A stretch of 64,000 nt of DNA from an uncultured Neptuniibacter sp. (GCF_947498015.1 NZ_CANMIR010000004.1:186001-250000); one strand, 5' to 3'. Positions 41,206 through 51,965 are shown, numbered from the stretch's first letter. The notes: generated by a model from the letters alone, not told the origin. Made by a program: numbers and translations.

Positions 41206-43128
41206 ATGACTACTGAAACTCGTACAGAAACTCATGGCTTCCAGACTGAAGTAAAGCAACTACTTCATTTGATGATCCACTCTCTCTACTCCAACAAAGA
41301 CATCTTTCTGAGAGAGTTGATTTCAAACGCGTCTGATGCAGCAGAAAAGCTGCGCTTTGAAGCGTTGTCCAATGGAGCTCTGTATGAAAACGATGGTGAT
41401 CTGAAGATCAACATCAGTTTTGATAAAGATGCGAAAACACTGACAATCGAAGATAATGGCATTGGTATGAGCCGTGATGATGTGATTGAGCATCTGGGTA
41501 CCATTGCTAAATCAGGTACAGCTCAGTTCCTGTCTCAGCTGACAGGTGATCAGAATAAAGATTCTCAGCTTATCGGTCAGTTTGGTGTTGGTTTCTACTC
41601 CTCATTTATCGTCGCTGATAAAGTTGAAGTGTTTACCCGTAAAGCAGGACTGCCTGTGGGTGAGGGCGTGCACTGGTCATCGGAAGGCGAAGGCGAGTTT
41701 ACAATCGGTGATGTTGAGAAAGCCGGACGTGGTACCCGTATCGTACTTCACCTGAAAGAGGGTGAAGAGAGCTTTGCTGATGGGTTTGCCCTAAGAGGAC
41801 TGGTTCGTAAGTATTCAGACCATATATCTATCCCGGTAATCATGCAGAAGGAAGCAACACCGGAATTTGATGACGAGGGCAACGAGAAAGAGAGTCCCGC
41901 TGAGCTGGAAGATGAAACGGTAAACAGCGCAACAGCCCTGTGGACACGTAACAAGTCTGAGATCTCCGATGAAGAGTATCAGGAGTTCTACAAACATATC
42001 TCACATGATTTTAGTGATTCCCTGACCTGGGCGCATAACCGCGTTGAGGGTAATCTGGAATACACCTCCCTGTTATACGTGCCAGAAAAAGCACCTTACG
42101 ATCTGTGGAACCGTGAAGCGCCACGTGGTTTGAAACTATATGTGCAGCGTGTATTTATCATGGATCAGGCAGAAGAGTTCCTGCCACTCTACCTTCGCTT
42201 TATGAAAGGTATCGTAGATACAAAAGATCTGTCCCTGAATGTTTCTCGTGAAATCCTTCAGAAGGATGAGAGTGTAACCAAACTGCGTTCCGCTTTGACT
42301 AAGCGAGTTTTGGATATGCTGATTAAACTTGGCAAAAATAAACCTGAACAGTATGCGAAATTCTGGGCGGAGTTTGGTCAGGTGCTGAAAGAGGGGCCAG
42401 CGGAAGATTACGCAAACCGCGAGAAGATTCTGAAGCTGATGCGTTTCTCATCGACACATAACGACAATGATGATCAAAGTGTGTCTTTGGATGAGTATAT
42501 CGAGCGCATGCAGGAAGGTCAGGATAAGATCTACTACGTTGTTGCTGATAACTACAACACAGCCAAGAATAGCCCGCATCTCGAGATTTTCCGTAAGAAG
42601 GGAATTGAGGTTCTGTTGCTGACCGACCGCATTGATGACTGGATGATGAGTCAGCTGTTTAATTACAGCGAAAAAGCATTTCAGGATGTAGCGAAAGGTG
42701 AGTTGGATCTGGATGATACCGCCTCTGAAGAAGAGAAAAAGGAGCAGGAAGAAGCTGCAAAAGAGCTTGAAGGTCTGGTGGAACGGCTGCAGAAGAGCCT
42801 GGCTGAGAAAGTCTCTGAAGTACGTATCACGCACCGTCTGACTGACTCCCCTGCTTGTGTTGTGCTGGGTGCAAATGATATGGGTATGCAGATGCGCCAG
42901 ATTATGGAAGCAGCAGGTCAGGCTGTGCCAGATACTAAACCCGCTTTTGAGATTAACCCTGAACATCCACTGATCGTGAAGCTGGATAAAGAAGCGGATG
43001 AAGATCGTTTCGCAGATCTGGCTCTGGTACTGTTTGATCAGGCGGGTCTGGCAGCGGGTGCGCAGTTAGAAGATCCGGCAACCTACGTTGCCCGCTTGAA
43101 TAAGTTGTTGTTGGAATTGAGTGCCTAA
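41206..43128 (+). CDS. htpG: Chaperone HtpG (Hsp90)
   Basis: 640 residues from ATG 41206, the start that gives the family N-terminus [20 protein letters not shown]; an in-frame ATG at 41164 would add 14 atypical residues. GHKL ATPase motifs: [35 protein letters not shown] and [14 protein letters not shown]. The middle domain holds LNVSREILQ. The C-terminal dimer domain is complete. Bacterial Hsp90 acts with DnaK on client folding. Behind a sigma-32-like promoter and followed by a terminator. Confidence 0.97.
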   Translation: MTTETRTETHGFQTEVKQLLHLMIHSLYSNKDIFLRELISNASDAAEKLRFEALSNGALYENDGDLKINISFDKDAKTLTIEDNGIGMSRDDVIEHLGTIAKSGTAQFLSQLTGDQNKDSQLIGQFGVGFYSSFIVADKVEVFTRKAGLPVGEGVHWSSEGEGEFTIGDVEKAGRGTRIVLHLKEGEESFADGFALRGLVRKYSDHISIPVIMQKEATPEFDDEGNEKESPAELEDETVNSATALWTRNKSEISDEEYQEFYKHISHDFSDSLTWAHNRVEGNLEYTSLLYVPEKAPYDLWNREAPRGLKLYVQRVFIMDQAEEFLPLYLRFMKGIVDTKDLSLNVSREILQKDESVTKLRSALTKRVLDMLIKLGKNKPEQYAKFWAEFGQVLKEGPAEDYANREKILKLMRFSSTHNDNDDQSVSLDEYIERMQEGQDKIYYVVADNYNTAKNSPHLEIFRKKGIEVLLLTDRIDDWMMSQLFNYSEKAFQDVAKGELDLDDTASEEEKKEQEEAAKELEGLVERLQKSLAEKVSEVRITHRLTDSPACVVLGANDMGMQMRQIMEAAGQAVPDTKPAFEINPEHPLIVKLDKEADEDRFADLALVLFDQAGLAAGAQLEDPATYVARLNKLLLELSA

Positions 43129-43143
43129 TCTCCTTGTTTAGAA

Positions 43144-43173
43144 AAAGCGGCTGAATCAGCCGCTTTTTTTTTT
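43144..43173. terminator. Terminator after htpG
   Basis: AAAGCGGCTGA / TCAGCCGCTTT with loop AA and about ten T. It is shared with the convergent EAL gene, whose stop lies within the T-run. Confidence 0.92.
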
Positions 43174-44797
43174 ACTGAAATATCACATCATTATTTTCAA
43201 CTTGCTCGATGAGCAGTTCAGCAGAAATCGCTTTGCTGTAGAGCCAGCCCTGATGCATCTCAACCTGGAGTTCATCCAGCAGATTGCGTTGTTCGATCGT
43301 CTCCACCCCTTCTGCGATCACTTTAAGTTTCAGCTTTTTCGCGAGCTTCACGATCATCTCCAGTACACGTGCGTTCGTCGCATCAGTACCCAGTGATGCC
43401 ACAAAGCTTTTATCTGCTTTGAGATAGTTCACAGGGAGCTGGCTAAGGTAGCTTAAGCCGCAATAACCGGTGCCAAAATCATCGATAGCCAGCTTCACAC
43501 CCGCGGAGCTGAGTGTTAACAGAGAGTCCCGGATTCGATCATCGCTTTGATCGATCAGCACATCTTCTGTCACTTCAAGCACCAGAGTGGGGATCAGTTG
43601 GTGGTATCTGAGCAGCTCATTCACCATGGTTCGGCTTTTTAGGTGGCAGTATGAGATGTTTACAGTGATGAAAAAATCTGGATAACGTTTAAAAAGCGGT
43701 TTGAGTTGCCGGTAGCAGTTTTCAAGTTGCTGAGTTGTCATCGCGTTCAGTAAGCGTTTTTCCTGAGCTTCAGGAATAAATGTGATTGGACTTTTTAATC
43801 CCTCTGTCGGATGTTGCCAGCGCATCAGTACCTCGGCACCAATAATCGCGTTATCTGCTGCAGATATTATGGGTTGATAGTGATTGATAAACTGTTTTTT
43901 TCGGATCGCTTTTTTGAGCTGGTGGCTACTGTCGGTGAGAAAGGTCTGGAACTGGTAGATCAGAAAGGTCAGTAGACTCCAGCAAACAATGGCGATCATG
44001 ATTTTTACAATGGGAAAAGCGTATGCTTGCTGATTTAGTATCGATTGCTCTTCACTGATAACGACGCTTAAGGAAGGGAGGGTTGTTAAAGGGCTGTATG
44101 CTGCCAGTTGCTCCCGCCCATTTTGAAAAACCGCATGTATGACCTTTTCCTGATCCAGAGGGATGATATCAGTCGAATTTGGCAGGCTATAGTAGCCATC
44201 TACAACAATCGGGTCGCCTGAGTCACTTTTGATCAGGGCGGAGAATCCGAGTTCACTGGTGTAGCTCTGCAGCAGATTTTCCAGCCAGCTGATTCTTACG
44301 AGGGCGTTGACTTCACTGCCATCTCGTAGAGTTCTGGCCAGAACAAAAGCGGGTTGCTGCATATACTCAACGGTATGAATACCGCCAAAACGCAAACCGT
44401 AAACCCTGGGTGCGGGGATCACAGAAAGCGGTTGATGATGTTTCTGCCAGCTTGTACAGATTAACTCGCCGTTGGGGCTAACAACGCCGATCTCAACCAC
44501 TGGTGCCACATTGAATATCAGGCTGCGTAGGTGGTAGAGCACGTTGTTGTCACATTCACTCCTGAGTGGTTCAACATCGATAAGCACTCGGTTGATTGTG
44601 CTGAAATGGCGATCCAGTTGCTTCGATAGCTGTTCAGCCTGAAGTTGTAGGTCGCGCTGGTGTTGCTGCTGCTCTGTAAGATTCTTTTCGTATATGTAGA
44701 TGCTGATCAGAATTAACGTAATCACAAAACTCAGTAAAGCCGGTGCTTGCAGTTTAGTTACAAATTGACGGAGCTTAGAGAGTCTCATCACATTCAC
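43172..44797 (-). CDS. CSS-motif EAL-domain c-di-GMP phosphodiesterase
   Basis: 541 residues: TM1 about 18-36, a periplasmic CSS-type sensor (SECDNN at 80-85 and LICTSW at 112-117, two cysteines expected to form the regulating disulfide), TM2 about 262-282, then an EAL domain. The signature is EVL (322-324), with TVNIS (N380), LEVTED, DDFGTGY (439-445), K463 and AEGVET, so catalytic residues look complete. Periplasmic thiol redox (DsbA/B) controls this family in enterobacteria. The start is GTG 44797 or a nearby in-frame ATG at 44788. Confidence 0.92.
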   Translation of the reverse strand: MNVMRLSKLRQFVTKLQAPALLSFVITLILISIYIYEKNLTEQQQHQRDLQLQAEQLSKQLDRHFSTINRVLIDVEPLRSECDNNVLYHLRSLIFNVAPVVEIGVVSPNGELICTSWQKHHQPLSVIPAPRVYGLRFGGIHTVEYMQQPAFVLARTLRDGSEVNALVRISWLENLLQSYTSELGFSALIKSDSGDPIVVDGYYSLPNSTDIIPLDQEKVIHAVFQNGREQLAAYSPLTTLPSLSVVISEEQSILNQQAYAFPIVKIMIAIVCWSLLTFLIYQFQTFLTDSSHQLKKAIRKKQFINHYQPIISAADNAIIGAEVLMRWQHPTEGLKSPITFIPEAQEKRLLNAMTTQQLENCYRQLKPLFKRYPDFFITVNISYCHLKSRTMVNELLRYHQLIPTLVLEVTEDVLIDQSDDRIRDSLLTLSSAGVKLAIDDFGTGYCGLSYLSQLPVNYLKADKSFVASLGTDATNARVLEMIVKLAKKLKLKVIAEGVETIEQRNLLDELQVEMHQGWLYSKAISAELLIEQVENNDVIFQ

Positions 44798-44977
44798 TAT
44801 TCCTTTAGATCATGGCTGGTGTGTGTCAGATATATTGTTACATAGTTTATAAGGGTTTTAGTGTCTACTATTTACTCTTTTTTTAACAGACCTAACGGTC
44901 TTTATGCCTCAGATCATGGTTTTATAGAAGGTTTTTAAGTTGAATAGGAAAAAAGATTCTGGTGAGAGGTAAGGGGC

Positions 44978-45274
44978 ATGAAACGAGTAACCGGTTTGAT
45001 TTTAGGTTTGTTAGTAGCGGCATCACCTATGACAGTACAGGCTGATGGTCAGGCAATTTACGACAAACACTGTAAAGGGTGTCATGTTGCTGGTGTGGGT
45101 GGTGCACCTAAACCGGGTGATAAAGCTGCATGGGAACCCCGTATTGCCAAAGGGGTCGATGTGATGGTTCAGACGGTGGTCAGTGGTAAAGGGGCTATGC
45201 CGCCTAAAGGGACCTGCATGAGCTGTGATGAAGCTACGCTGAAAGCAGCGGTAGATGTGCTGACTGCACAGTAA
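44978..45274 (+). CDS. Cytochrome c5 family protein
   Basis: 98 residues, signal peptide ending VQADG (about 22), haem motif CKGCH (C32, C35, H36), the methionine ligand in KGAMPPKG, and a second CMSC pair, the disulfide typical of cytochrome c5. A soluble periplasmic electron carrier. Terminator 22 bp downstream, so a single-gene transcript. No partner oxidase nearby. Confidence 0.93.
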   Translation: MKRVTGLILGLLVAASPMTVQADGQAIYDKHCKGCHVAGVGGAPKPGDKAAWEPRIAKGVDVMVQTVVSGKGAMPPKGTCMSCDEATLKAAVDVLTAQ

Positions 45275-45295
45275 GTATTATCCGCTGTCCAGAGA

Positions 45296-45321
45296 GGGCT
45301 GCCTTAGGGCGGCCTTTTTTA
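45296..45321 (+). terminator. Terminator after cytochrome c5
   Basis: GGGCTGCC and GGGCGGCC form a hairpin with loop TTA (one G-T pair) followed by six T. Confidence 0.75.
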
Positions 45322-45370
45322 TACCTGCTATTTATGCCACTCTTAAGGATAATTATGAGTCGAGGGTGTT

Positions 45371-45739
45371 ATGTCAGATTACATCAGTGAAATTCAGCTC
45401 GATGAGATGTTGGCTAAACTTAATCAGCTACGCAATGAGCTGGAAGAGGAGGCTTCATCTTTGCAGCACGCATCTGAACCGGTCATGCTGGATCAGCAGT
45501 CTGTTGGACGGGTTTCGCGAGGTGATGCATTGCAGCAGCAAAATATGGCGATTGCGAGTCTGGGGCACTGTCAGGAACGGATCCGCCAGATCGAGGAAGC
45601 ATTAAGTAAAATTGATAATGATGAGTACGGCTATTGTGAAGGTTGCGGTGAGCAGATCCCTTCTGCTCGCTTGAATGCAAAACCCGAATCACCGTTGTGT
45701 ATCTCCTGTCAGGAAAAGCAGGAGCAAAATGCGCCATAA
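45371..45739 (+). CDS. TraR/DksA-family zinc-finger protein
   Basis: 122 residues: an N-terminal coiled coil (about 8-35 and 60-80) and a C4 zinc finger C89-x2-C92...C110-x2-C113. GYCEGCGEQIPSARLNAKPE is the DksA/TraR signature. Shorter than DksA (151) and longer than TraR (73). The coiled-coil tip lacks an obvious DxxDxA, so RNA polymerase secondary-channel activity is uncertain. It stands 32 bp before hupT and may be co-transcribed with it. Confidence 0.88.
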   Translation: MSDYISEIQLDEMLAKLNQLRNELEEEASSLQHASEPVMLDQQSVGRVSRGDALQQQNMAIASLGHCQERIRQIEEALSKIDNDEYGYCEGCGEQIPSARLNAKPESPLCISCQEKQEQNAP

Positions 45740-45771
45740 GTATTTTATAAATTATTCGTGATCTATTTTTT

Positions 45772-47100
45772 ATGTCAGAAAAGAACGCTCCCATCGATGT
45801 AACCTCTCCGAACGCTGAAGATGCGTGGGTCAGTGTCATCCAGAAAATGGATGAAGCCTATGCTGATCTGGTGCATTCCCAGGTAGAGGTTGAGGAGAAA
45901 AATGCAGAGCTTGAGGAGAGTAAGCTGTTTTTTGACAGTGTCCAGAGCTCGATGAGTGATGTCCTGATTGTATGTGATCAGGTAGGAGCGATCCAGCGGG
46001 TTAATCGTGCCCTTGAGCGCTTGACCGGAAAAAGCAGTGAGCAGCTGTTTGGTGTTCATTTTACAGAGTTGGTGGATTCGCGTTACCTGCAGAAAGTAAA
46101 CAGCTTTCTGACTCAGATTAAGCTGCAGCCTGTTAAGGACTGTGAACTGGAACTGAAAACCCAGGAGGGCTCAGTACCTCTCTCGATGAACTGCTCTCCC
46201 CGTCGCAATCATCGGGGAAGACTGGTTGGGATGGTGCTGGTAGGACGTCCACTTGGGGAGTTACAGAAGGCCTATATCGAACTCAATAGCGCTCATGCTG
46301 AGTTAAAACTGGCTCAGGAACGGTTGGTTCAGTCTGAAAAAATGGCATCGCTGGGTCGTCTGGTTGCGGGTGTCGCTCATGAGCTGAATAATCCGATCAG
46401 TTTTGTTTACGGCAATATGCATGCACTGCAACGCTACACTGACAGACTCAGCCAGTATTTCGATGCGATCAATGAGGGGCAGTCACGGGAAGCATTGCGT
46501 GAGATGCGTGAAAGCTTGCGTCTTGATAAGTTGATCAAAGATCTGAACTCCTTGGTTGAGGGAACCATGGAGGGAGCTGATCGGGTCAAAGAGATCGTAA
46601 ATGATCTTAAACAGTTCTCCTCGTCACAGGAGTCCGAAAAGCAGCTGTTTGATCTCACCCATGTTATCAGAACGGCACTTCATTGGATCATCAAAGAGAG
46701 CAAGCGGCCGATCGAAGTTGTAGAAAAGATCCCGGATAAAGTTCAGGCATTCGGGCATTCGGGTCAGATTCATCAGGTGGTCGTCAATCTGATTCAAAAT
46801 GCGGTTGATGCGATGAGCGATTCATCGCGACAATGCCTGGAGCTAACGCTTAAGCAGAGCGATTACCAGATTGAGTTCACTGTTACAGATAGCGGTCCCG
46901 GAATCTCTGAGGAAAATCTCTCGCGCCTGTTTGATCCCTTCTTTACGACAAAGCCGGTTGGCCAGGGAACTGGTCTTGGACTCTCGATTAGCTATGGGAT
47001 TGTCTCTGAACATGGGGGAGTACTCGAGATAAAGAATTGTGATCCGCAAGGTGCTCGGGCGCGATTGGTTCTATCCAGTCAGGAGCCGGCTGATGTTTAA
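45772..47100 (+). CDS. hupT: HupT-like sensor histidine kinase (hydrogen sensing)
   Basis: 442 residues, soluble: N-terminal coiled coil (about 30-55), PAS domain (about 55-165), HisKA H-box with H203 in GVAHELNNPISFVYGN, then the ATPase domain (NLIQNAVDAM N box, DSGPGIS G1, GTGLGLSIS G2). The PAS and H-box arrangement and the overlap with hupU (8 bp) identify HupT/HoxJ, which forms a complex with the HupUV sensor hydrogenase. In Rhodobacter, without H2 it phosphorylates HupR and thereby turns hydrogenase genes off. Its response regulator, hupR, is 14 kb downstream. Confidence 0.93.
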   Translation: MSEKNAPIDVTSPNAEDAWVSVIQKMDEAYADLVHSQVEVEEKNAELEESKLFFDSVQSSMSDVLIVCDQVGAIQRVNRALERLTGKSSEQLFGVHFTELVDSRYLQKVNSFLTQIKLQPVKDCELELKTQEGSVPLSMNCSPRRNHRGRLVGMVLVGRPLGELQKAYIELNSAHAELKLAQERLVQSEKMASLGRLVAGVAHELNNPISFVYGNMHALQRYTDRLSQYFDAINEGQSREALREMRESLRLDKLIKDLNSLVEGTMEGADRVKEIVNDLKQFSSSQESEKQLFDLTHVIRTALHWIIKESKRPIEVVEKIPDKVQAFGHSGQIHQVVVNLIQNAVDAMSDSSRQCLELTLKQSDYQIEFTVTDSGPGISEENLSRLFDPFFTTKPVGQGTGLGLSISYGIVSEHGGVLEIKNCDPQGARARLVLSSQEPADV

Positions 47101-48088
47101 TGTGCTTTGGTTGCAGTCTGCGGGGTGCGGTGGCTGTTCAATGTCGCTGCTGAACGCAGAATCTCCCGACCTGCTCTCTATACTTGAATCTGCCGGAATA
47201 AATCTGCTTTGGCACCCCTCTCTCAGTGAGGAGACCGGATCAGAAGTGGTTTCGATTCTGGAGCAGATTCTGAGTGACCAAATACAATTGGATGCCCTCT
47301 GCATCGAGGGATCAATCCTGCGTGGTCCCAATGGGACAGGGCGTTTTCATATGTTGGGAGGCACGGGCTGCTCGGTGATGGAGTGGGTGCAGAAACTCTC
47401 ACAGAAATCGCGTTACCTTTTTGCAATCGGTTCCTGTGCCGCTTATGGCGGTATTTCCGCAGCGGGTGAAAATATAACCGATGCCACTGGCTTGCAGTTT
47501 GAAGGGGAGTTGGCGGGAGGGCTACTGGGGGATCACTACCGCTCGGTAGCGGGATTTAAAGCGATCAATATCTCCGGTTGTCCGGTACACCCTAACTGGG
47601 TAACAGAAACCCTGATTAGTGTGGCGCTCGGTGAACACGAGGAGGCAGCCCTTGATGCGTTTGGTCGCCCTCGAATGTATGCTGACCAACTGGTTCACCA
47701 TGGCTGCAATCGGAATGAGTATTATGAATATAAAGCGAGTGCCGAGTCGCCGGGTGAACGTGGTTGTATGATGGAGAATATGGGCTGCCTGGGTACTCAG
47801 GCGCATGCTGATTGCAACAGTCGGCCCTGGAACGGAGAGGGGTCATGTACCAAAGGGGGGTATGCCTGTATTAACTGCACCGCTCCAGAGTTTGAAGAAC
47901 CCGGCCATAGCTTTACCGAAACCCCCAAAATAGCGGGCATACCTGTCGGATTACCTACCGATATGCCGAAGGCCTGGTTCGTAGCACTGGCTTCCCTATC
48001 GAAAGCAGCTACCCCTGACCGGTTACGTAAAAATGCGACCTCTGAGAAGCTGATCTATCCGCCCACTATTCATAAGAGAAAAAACTGA
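47093..48088 (+). CDS. hupU: Regulatory hydrogenase small subunit HupU
   Basis: 331 residues from ATG 47093, which overlaps the hupT stop. No twin-arginine signal peptide; it begins MFNVLWLQSAGCGGCSMSLL with cluster ligands C12 and C15, and further Fe-S cysteines lie in GTGCSVME, GSCAAYGG, SGCPVHPNW and the C-terminal CTKGGYACINC block. Absence of a signal peptide distinguishes HupU/HoxB from the exported HupS. It transfers electrons in the cytoplasmic H2 sensor with HupV. Confidence 0.95.
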   Translation: MFNVLWLQSAGCGGCSMSLLNAESPDLLSILESAGINLLWHPSLSEETGSEVVSILEQILSDQIQLDALCIEGSILRGPNGTGRFHMLGGTGCSVMEWVQKLSQKSRYLFAIGSCAAYGGISAAGENITDATGLQFEGELAGGLLGDHYRSVAGFKAINISGCPVHPNWVTETLISVALGEHEEAALDAFGRPRMYADQLVHHGCNRNEYYEYKASAESPGERGCMMENMGCLGTQAHADCNSRPWNGEGSCTKGGYACINCTAPEFEEPGHSFTETPKIAGIPVGLPTDMPKAWFVALASLSKAATPDRLRKNATSEKLIYPPTIHKRKN

Positions 48089-48089
48089 A

Positions 48090-49541
48090 ATGAGCCGTAT
48101 TTTGGTAGGCCCGTTTAACCGGGTTGAGGGTGATCTCGAGATCAGCCTCGATATTGAAGAGGGTCAAGTGAACAGTGCGCGCGTGAACTCTCCGCTCTTC
48201 AGAGGTTTTGAACGAATCCTTCAGGGTCAGCAGCCGATGGATGCGTTGGTTTATACCCCCAGGATCTGTGGGATCTGTTCTGTCAGTCAGTCAGTTGCCT
48301 GCGCCAATGCGCTAGCAGATCTTATGGATCTTGATGTGCCGGAAAACGGTGAACTGGCTACCAATCTGGTGCTTGCCAATGAAAACATGACGGACCTGCT
48401 GACACATTTCTATCTGTTTTTTATGCCAGATTTTGCGCGGGAGATATATGCAGGTCAGCCGTGGTTTAGTGAAGTTGAATCGCGCTATAAGGCCCAGAAA
48501 GGGAGTGCGTCGCAACGGATGCTACCGGCTCGTTCTGATTTCCTCCATCTTATGGGGATCATGGCTGGTAAGTGGCCGCATACATTAAGCCTGCAGCCTG
48601 GGGGTAGTTCAAAACCGGTTGAACCACAGGAGAGAATACGTCTTTTAGCCGTGATCGGCTCATTTCGTCGGTATCTGGAGCAGCACCTGTTTGGTGATGA
48701 TCTGGAGGCGATCACTGAGCTGCAATCAGTTGACGAACTGCAGGATTGGGCTGACAAAGCCGATTGGGCAAGCAGTGATTTCCGTACCTTCCTCCACCTG
48801 AGTGATAAGTTACAGCTGTCTGAGCTGGGACAGGGGACCGGTCAATTTTTGAGCTACGGAAATTATCCCGTTAAGGGGCAACGTTTTATCCGTTCTGGAA
48901 CCTATCTTGATGGAAAGATTAACCCAGTAGATTCTTCGCAGATCACTGAAGACCTGGCCTACGCCTGGATGCAGGGGGGGGACCAGCCATTACACCCAAG
49001 TTCCGGCATTACTGAGCCCTCACTCGATAACAGTGAGGCATATAGCTGGTGTAAGGCTCCCCGGTTGCAACAGCAGGTGGTTGAGGTGGGTGCGCTCTCC
49101 CGGCAGTTGATCAATGGTCATCCGCTTATCACCGATCTGGTAAGGCAGCAGGGAGCAACAGTTGAAAGCCGTATTATCGCTCGTCTAGTTGAATTGGCTC
49201 TGGTTATCCCACAGATGCAACACTGGGCAAAAGCACTGAATCCCAATGAACCGTTCTGTCACCAGGGTAAGTTACCGAAAGAGGGAAGTGGTGTAGGTAT
49301 GGTTGAGGCGGCCAGAGGGAGTCTGGGGCACTGGTTGAGGGTTGAAAAAGGCCGGATCAGTAATTATCAGATCATTGCGCCCACCACCTGGAACTTTTCG
49401 CCACGAGATCAGCAGTCGGTACCCGGTGTGTTGGAGCAGGCCTTAGTCGGTACACCGGTACAGCCAGGGGAGAAAGAACCGGTTGCTGTCCAGCATATCG
49501 TCAGATCGTTTGACCCTTGTATGGTCTGTACGGTTCACTAG
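48090..49541 (+). CDS. hupV: Regulatory hydrogenase large subunit HupV
   Basis: 483 residues. [NiFe] site motifs L1 RICGICSVSQ (C60, C63) and L2 DPCMVCTVH (C477, C480). The protein ends at the histidine of L2, so there is no C-terminal extension for a HupD-type protease to remove, as expected for the sensor hydrogenase. GICSVSQS and small residues in the gas-channel region fit an O2-tolerant sensor. One base after hupU. With HupT it reports H2 to HupR. Confidence 0.96.
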   Translation: MSRILVGPFNRVEGDLEISLDIEEGQVNSARVNSPLFRGFERILQGQQPMDALVYTPRICGICSVSQSVACANALADLMDLDVPENGELATNLVLANENMTDLLTHFYLFFMPDFAREIYAGQPWFSEVESRYKAQKGSASQRMLPARSDFLHLMGIMAGKWPHTLSLQPGGSSKPVEPQERIRLLAVIGSFRRYLEQHLFGDDLEAITELQSVDELQDWADKADWASSDFRTFLHLSDKLQLSELGQGTGQFLSYGNYPVKGQRFIRSGTYLDGKINPVDSSQITEDLAYAWMQGGDQPLHPSSGITEPSLDNSEAYSWCKAPRLQQQVVEVGALSRQLINGHPLITDLVRQQGATVESRIIARLVELALVIPQMQHWAKALNPNEPFCHQGKLPKEGSGVGMVEAARGSLGHWLRVEKGRISNYQIIAPTTWNFSPRDQQSVPGVLEQALVGTPVQPGEKEPVAVQHIVRSFDPCMVCTVH

Positions 49542-49542
49542 A

Positions 49543-49872
49543 TTAGTTAAAGATAGAGAGATCCAGTTGAGCTGAATCACCCAGCCACATGGCATAATCC
49601 CGATGATCTTTAAGATGATCGTCAGTAACGGGGTGTACCAGGATCCTCAGTCCATTTCGATGGGCGTTGAGCCAGGGGATCAGCTCTGCAAAAAGCTCTG
49701 CTTCAAAACTGAGTTGGCAACTCCAGAAGGGGTGCGGACCTACCGGTTTCTGGTGTATGCGTCCCATGCGTACAGGAAAATGTTCCGCTGCCGAATGGCA
49801 GAGAATTTCAGCCTGTTCTAATGTGCTTTTATCAAAGTAGATATGGGCATGATAGGCCGGGAATGGGGACAT
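49543..49872 (-). CDS. DOPA 4,5-dioxygenase family protein
   Basis: 109 residues. YHAHIYFDKSTLEQAE with metal-ligand histidines, GPHPFWSCQLSF and RILVHPVTDDHLKDHRDYAM match the DOPA 4,5-dioxygenase family, small extradiol-type proteins of mostly unknown substrate in bacteria. It is on the opposite strand to hupV with ends one base apart. Confidence 0.9.
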   Translation of the reverse strand: MSPFPAYHAHIYFDKSTLEQAEILCHSAAEHFPVRMGRIHQKPVGPHPFWSCQLSFEAELFAELIPWLNAHRNGLRILVHPVTDDHLKDHRDYAMWLGDSAQLDLSIFN

Positions 49873-49891
49873 AATCTCTCTTCAGTATTGC

Positions 49892-49916
49892 TACTCCCCT
49901 GAGTTTTCAGGGGAGT
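49892..49916 (-). terminator. Hairpin after the chemoreceptor gene
   Basis: ACTCCCCTGA pairs with TCAGGGGAGT around GTTT (10-bp stem), just 3' of the minus-strand chemoreceptor stop. The T-run is weak. Confidence 0.55.
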
Positions 49917-49928
49917 AGGGTTTGTGAC

Positions 49929-51566
49929 TTAATTGATCTTAAACTGACCTACTTTACCATTCAGGTCAACCGCCAGCCTGGAGAGCTGTTCGCTGGCAGC
50001 GGAGATCTGAGTCGCGCCATCAGCGGATTCCTGAGAGGCATCATTGATCGCAACCAGTGAGCGATTGATCTCTTCGGCTACGCTGGTCTGCTCCTCACTG
50101 GCAGAGGCGATGTGAGTGTTCATATCGGTAATCATACCCACGGCCTCTGAAATGCCCTGCAGTGCCGCACCGGCTTCAGCTGCTTTGCCTCCGGCTTGTT
50201 CTGCTTCCGTATGACTCTGTTCCATTGAGGTAACAGCCATTCGGGTGCCAGACTGCAGTCGATCAATGGCTTGTTCAATTTCAGTAGTGGATTGCTGAGT
50301 GCGCTGTGCGAGTGTACGTACTTCATCTGCGACGACGGCGAATCCGCGGCCCTGATCGCCCGCACGGGCAGCCTCAATCGCTGCATTCAGAGCGAGTAGA
50401 TTAGTTTGCTCGGCGATATCATTAATTACACCAACAACAGAACCGATACTTTCGCTGTCCGCTTCAACCGCCTTAATCCGTTCAGAGACTTCGCTGACAT
50501 TACCTACCAGCGTGTTAGTGGATTGTACGGCTGCGTTAACAATTTTATTGCCCTCATCGGCCTGGTCGAGCATCACTTTTGCCTGGCTATCGGCGTGTTC
50601 AGCATTGGTGGCAACATCCTGAGAGGTGGAGACCATCTCATTCATAGCGCTGGCGACCTGTTCAATCTCCAGGCGTTGATTATTAATGCTCTGGGTTGCC
50701 TGAATACTGACGGATGACATCTCTTCTGCCGCAGCACTCAACTGATGAGTGGCGTTACCAATTTCACCAATCAGTGCCTGTTGATGTTTCAGCATCTTAT
50801 TGAAATTATCAGAGATCTCAGAAAGCTCATCTCTACCCGTCACCTCAACCGAAGCGGTCAAATCAGATTCGCCAGCGACTTTATTCATCGCAACATTCAG
50901 ACGGTCCAGAGGGTGCTTAATAGAGCTGTATACCAATCGACTCGAAATACCGAGAATCAGTATGGTAATCGCACCAAGGACGATCATTAAGGTGATCGCA
51001 CTATGGTACTCATCATCTACGTATCTCTTCTCTTCAGCTGCGACCACCAGTTGGAGATGTATCAGCTCTCCAAGTTTGTTACCTACAGGATCGATGCTGG
51101 CGTATAGCGGGCCGTCAAATTCATTTAGCAGCCCGGCGACATTGCCGCTACCCAACGCTTTCAGTGCATTTTGCAGTTGATCGATTGAGCGATTGGCCAT
51201 AGCGAACAGGGCTTCAGCCTCTTTGGCTAAAAGGGCCTCCTCCGTTGTCAGGGTTGTGGCCATATATTTCTGCCACTTCTCATTAATGTGAGCCCGCGCT
51301 TTCACAATACCGGCCTGGGCTTCACTGCTGCTCATTAAACCTGCATTGGCCTTGTTAACAGCATCAATGACATGAACTGCGTAATCATCCGCAATCAGTT
51401 TTAAGTCCTCCAAAGGGACAACACGATCATCGTAGATGCGGCCAACACCTTCGTCTGCGTGTTTCAGTTTAGTTAGGGAGGTAGTGATAATGATGATGAT
51501 GCCTATGACAGGCAGAATTGAAGTGATTAGCAGTTTACTGCGTATGGTTAAGCCGTTTAAAAGCAT
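49929..51566 (-). CDS. Methyl-accepting chemotaxis protein
   Basis: 545 residues: TM1 about 10-30, a periplasmic four-helix-bundle-type sensor (about 31-190), TM2 about 193-212, HAMP ([20 protein letters not shown]) and the signalling domain with hairpin tip [40 protein letters not shown]. It transmits ligand binding to CheA/CheW. The ligand is unknown. It lies, with the next gene, between the two hydrogenase blocks. Confidence 0.95.
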   Translation of the reverse strand: MLLNGLTIRSKLLITSILPVIGIIIIITTSLTKLKHADEGVGRIYDDRVVPLEDLKLIADDYAVHVIDAVNKANAGLMSSSEAQAGIVKARAHINEKWQKYMATTLTTEEALLAKEAEALFAMANRSIDQLQNALKALGSGNVAGLLNEFDGPLYASIDPVGNKLGELIHLQLVVAAEEKRYVDDEYHSAITLMIVLGAITILILGISSRLVYSSIKHPLDRLNVAMNKVAGESDLTASVEVTGRDELSEISDNFNKMLKHQQALIGEIGNATHQLSAAAEEMSSVSIQATQSINNQRLEIEQVASAMNEMVSTSQDVATNAEHADSQAKVMLDQADEGNKIVNAAVQSTNTLVGNVSEVSERIKAVEADSESIGSVVGVINDIAEQTNLLALNAAIEAARAGDQGRGFAVVADEVRTLAQRTQQSTTEIEQAIDRLQSGTRMAVTSMEQSHTEAEQAGGKAAEAGAALQGISEAVGMITDMNTHIASASEEQTSVAEEINRSLVAINDASQESADGATQISAASEQLSRLAVDLNGKVGQFKIN

Positions 51567-51965
51567 ATCTTGTCCCCAGCATTGCGAATTGAGTCTGCTG
51601 CCGAGAACAAGAGTGTTCAGATCCGTGGCTGCTCTTTGAAAGTTATTCCATACGTACGATTAGAATTATTATCTCTTTGGAATTTATAGCAAAAAGTCAG
51701 TTTATTACAAACAGTTACTTAATTTTTTTGTGTTTTTCTTTTTCAATTACCTTATTAAACCACTTGGTTATTATAGTCGAGTATTTTTTATTCGATAATT
51801 GAGTGACTTTTCTAAAAAAAAGGAGTGTTCATTCAGCTAGAATTAACGTTAGCTTAAGAGGAATCGTCGAAACAGGGTAAAGCTAAATTTATCGTCAAAA
51901 AAATGCGTGTATCATCGTTTTGCTGGACTAAAATTTAAAGTGGAACTGTCGTTGAAGGGGCTTCT
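51567..51965. other. Divergent intergenic region, no gene
   Basis: About 400 bp of AT-rich sequence between the chemoreceptor and the SBP-GGDEF gene. I see no open frame or RNA. It must hold both promoters. No sigma-28-type promoter is evident for the chemoreceptor. Confidence 0.6.
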
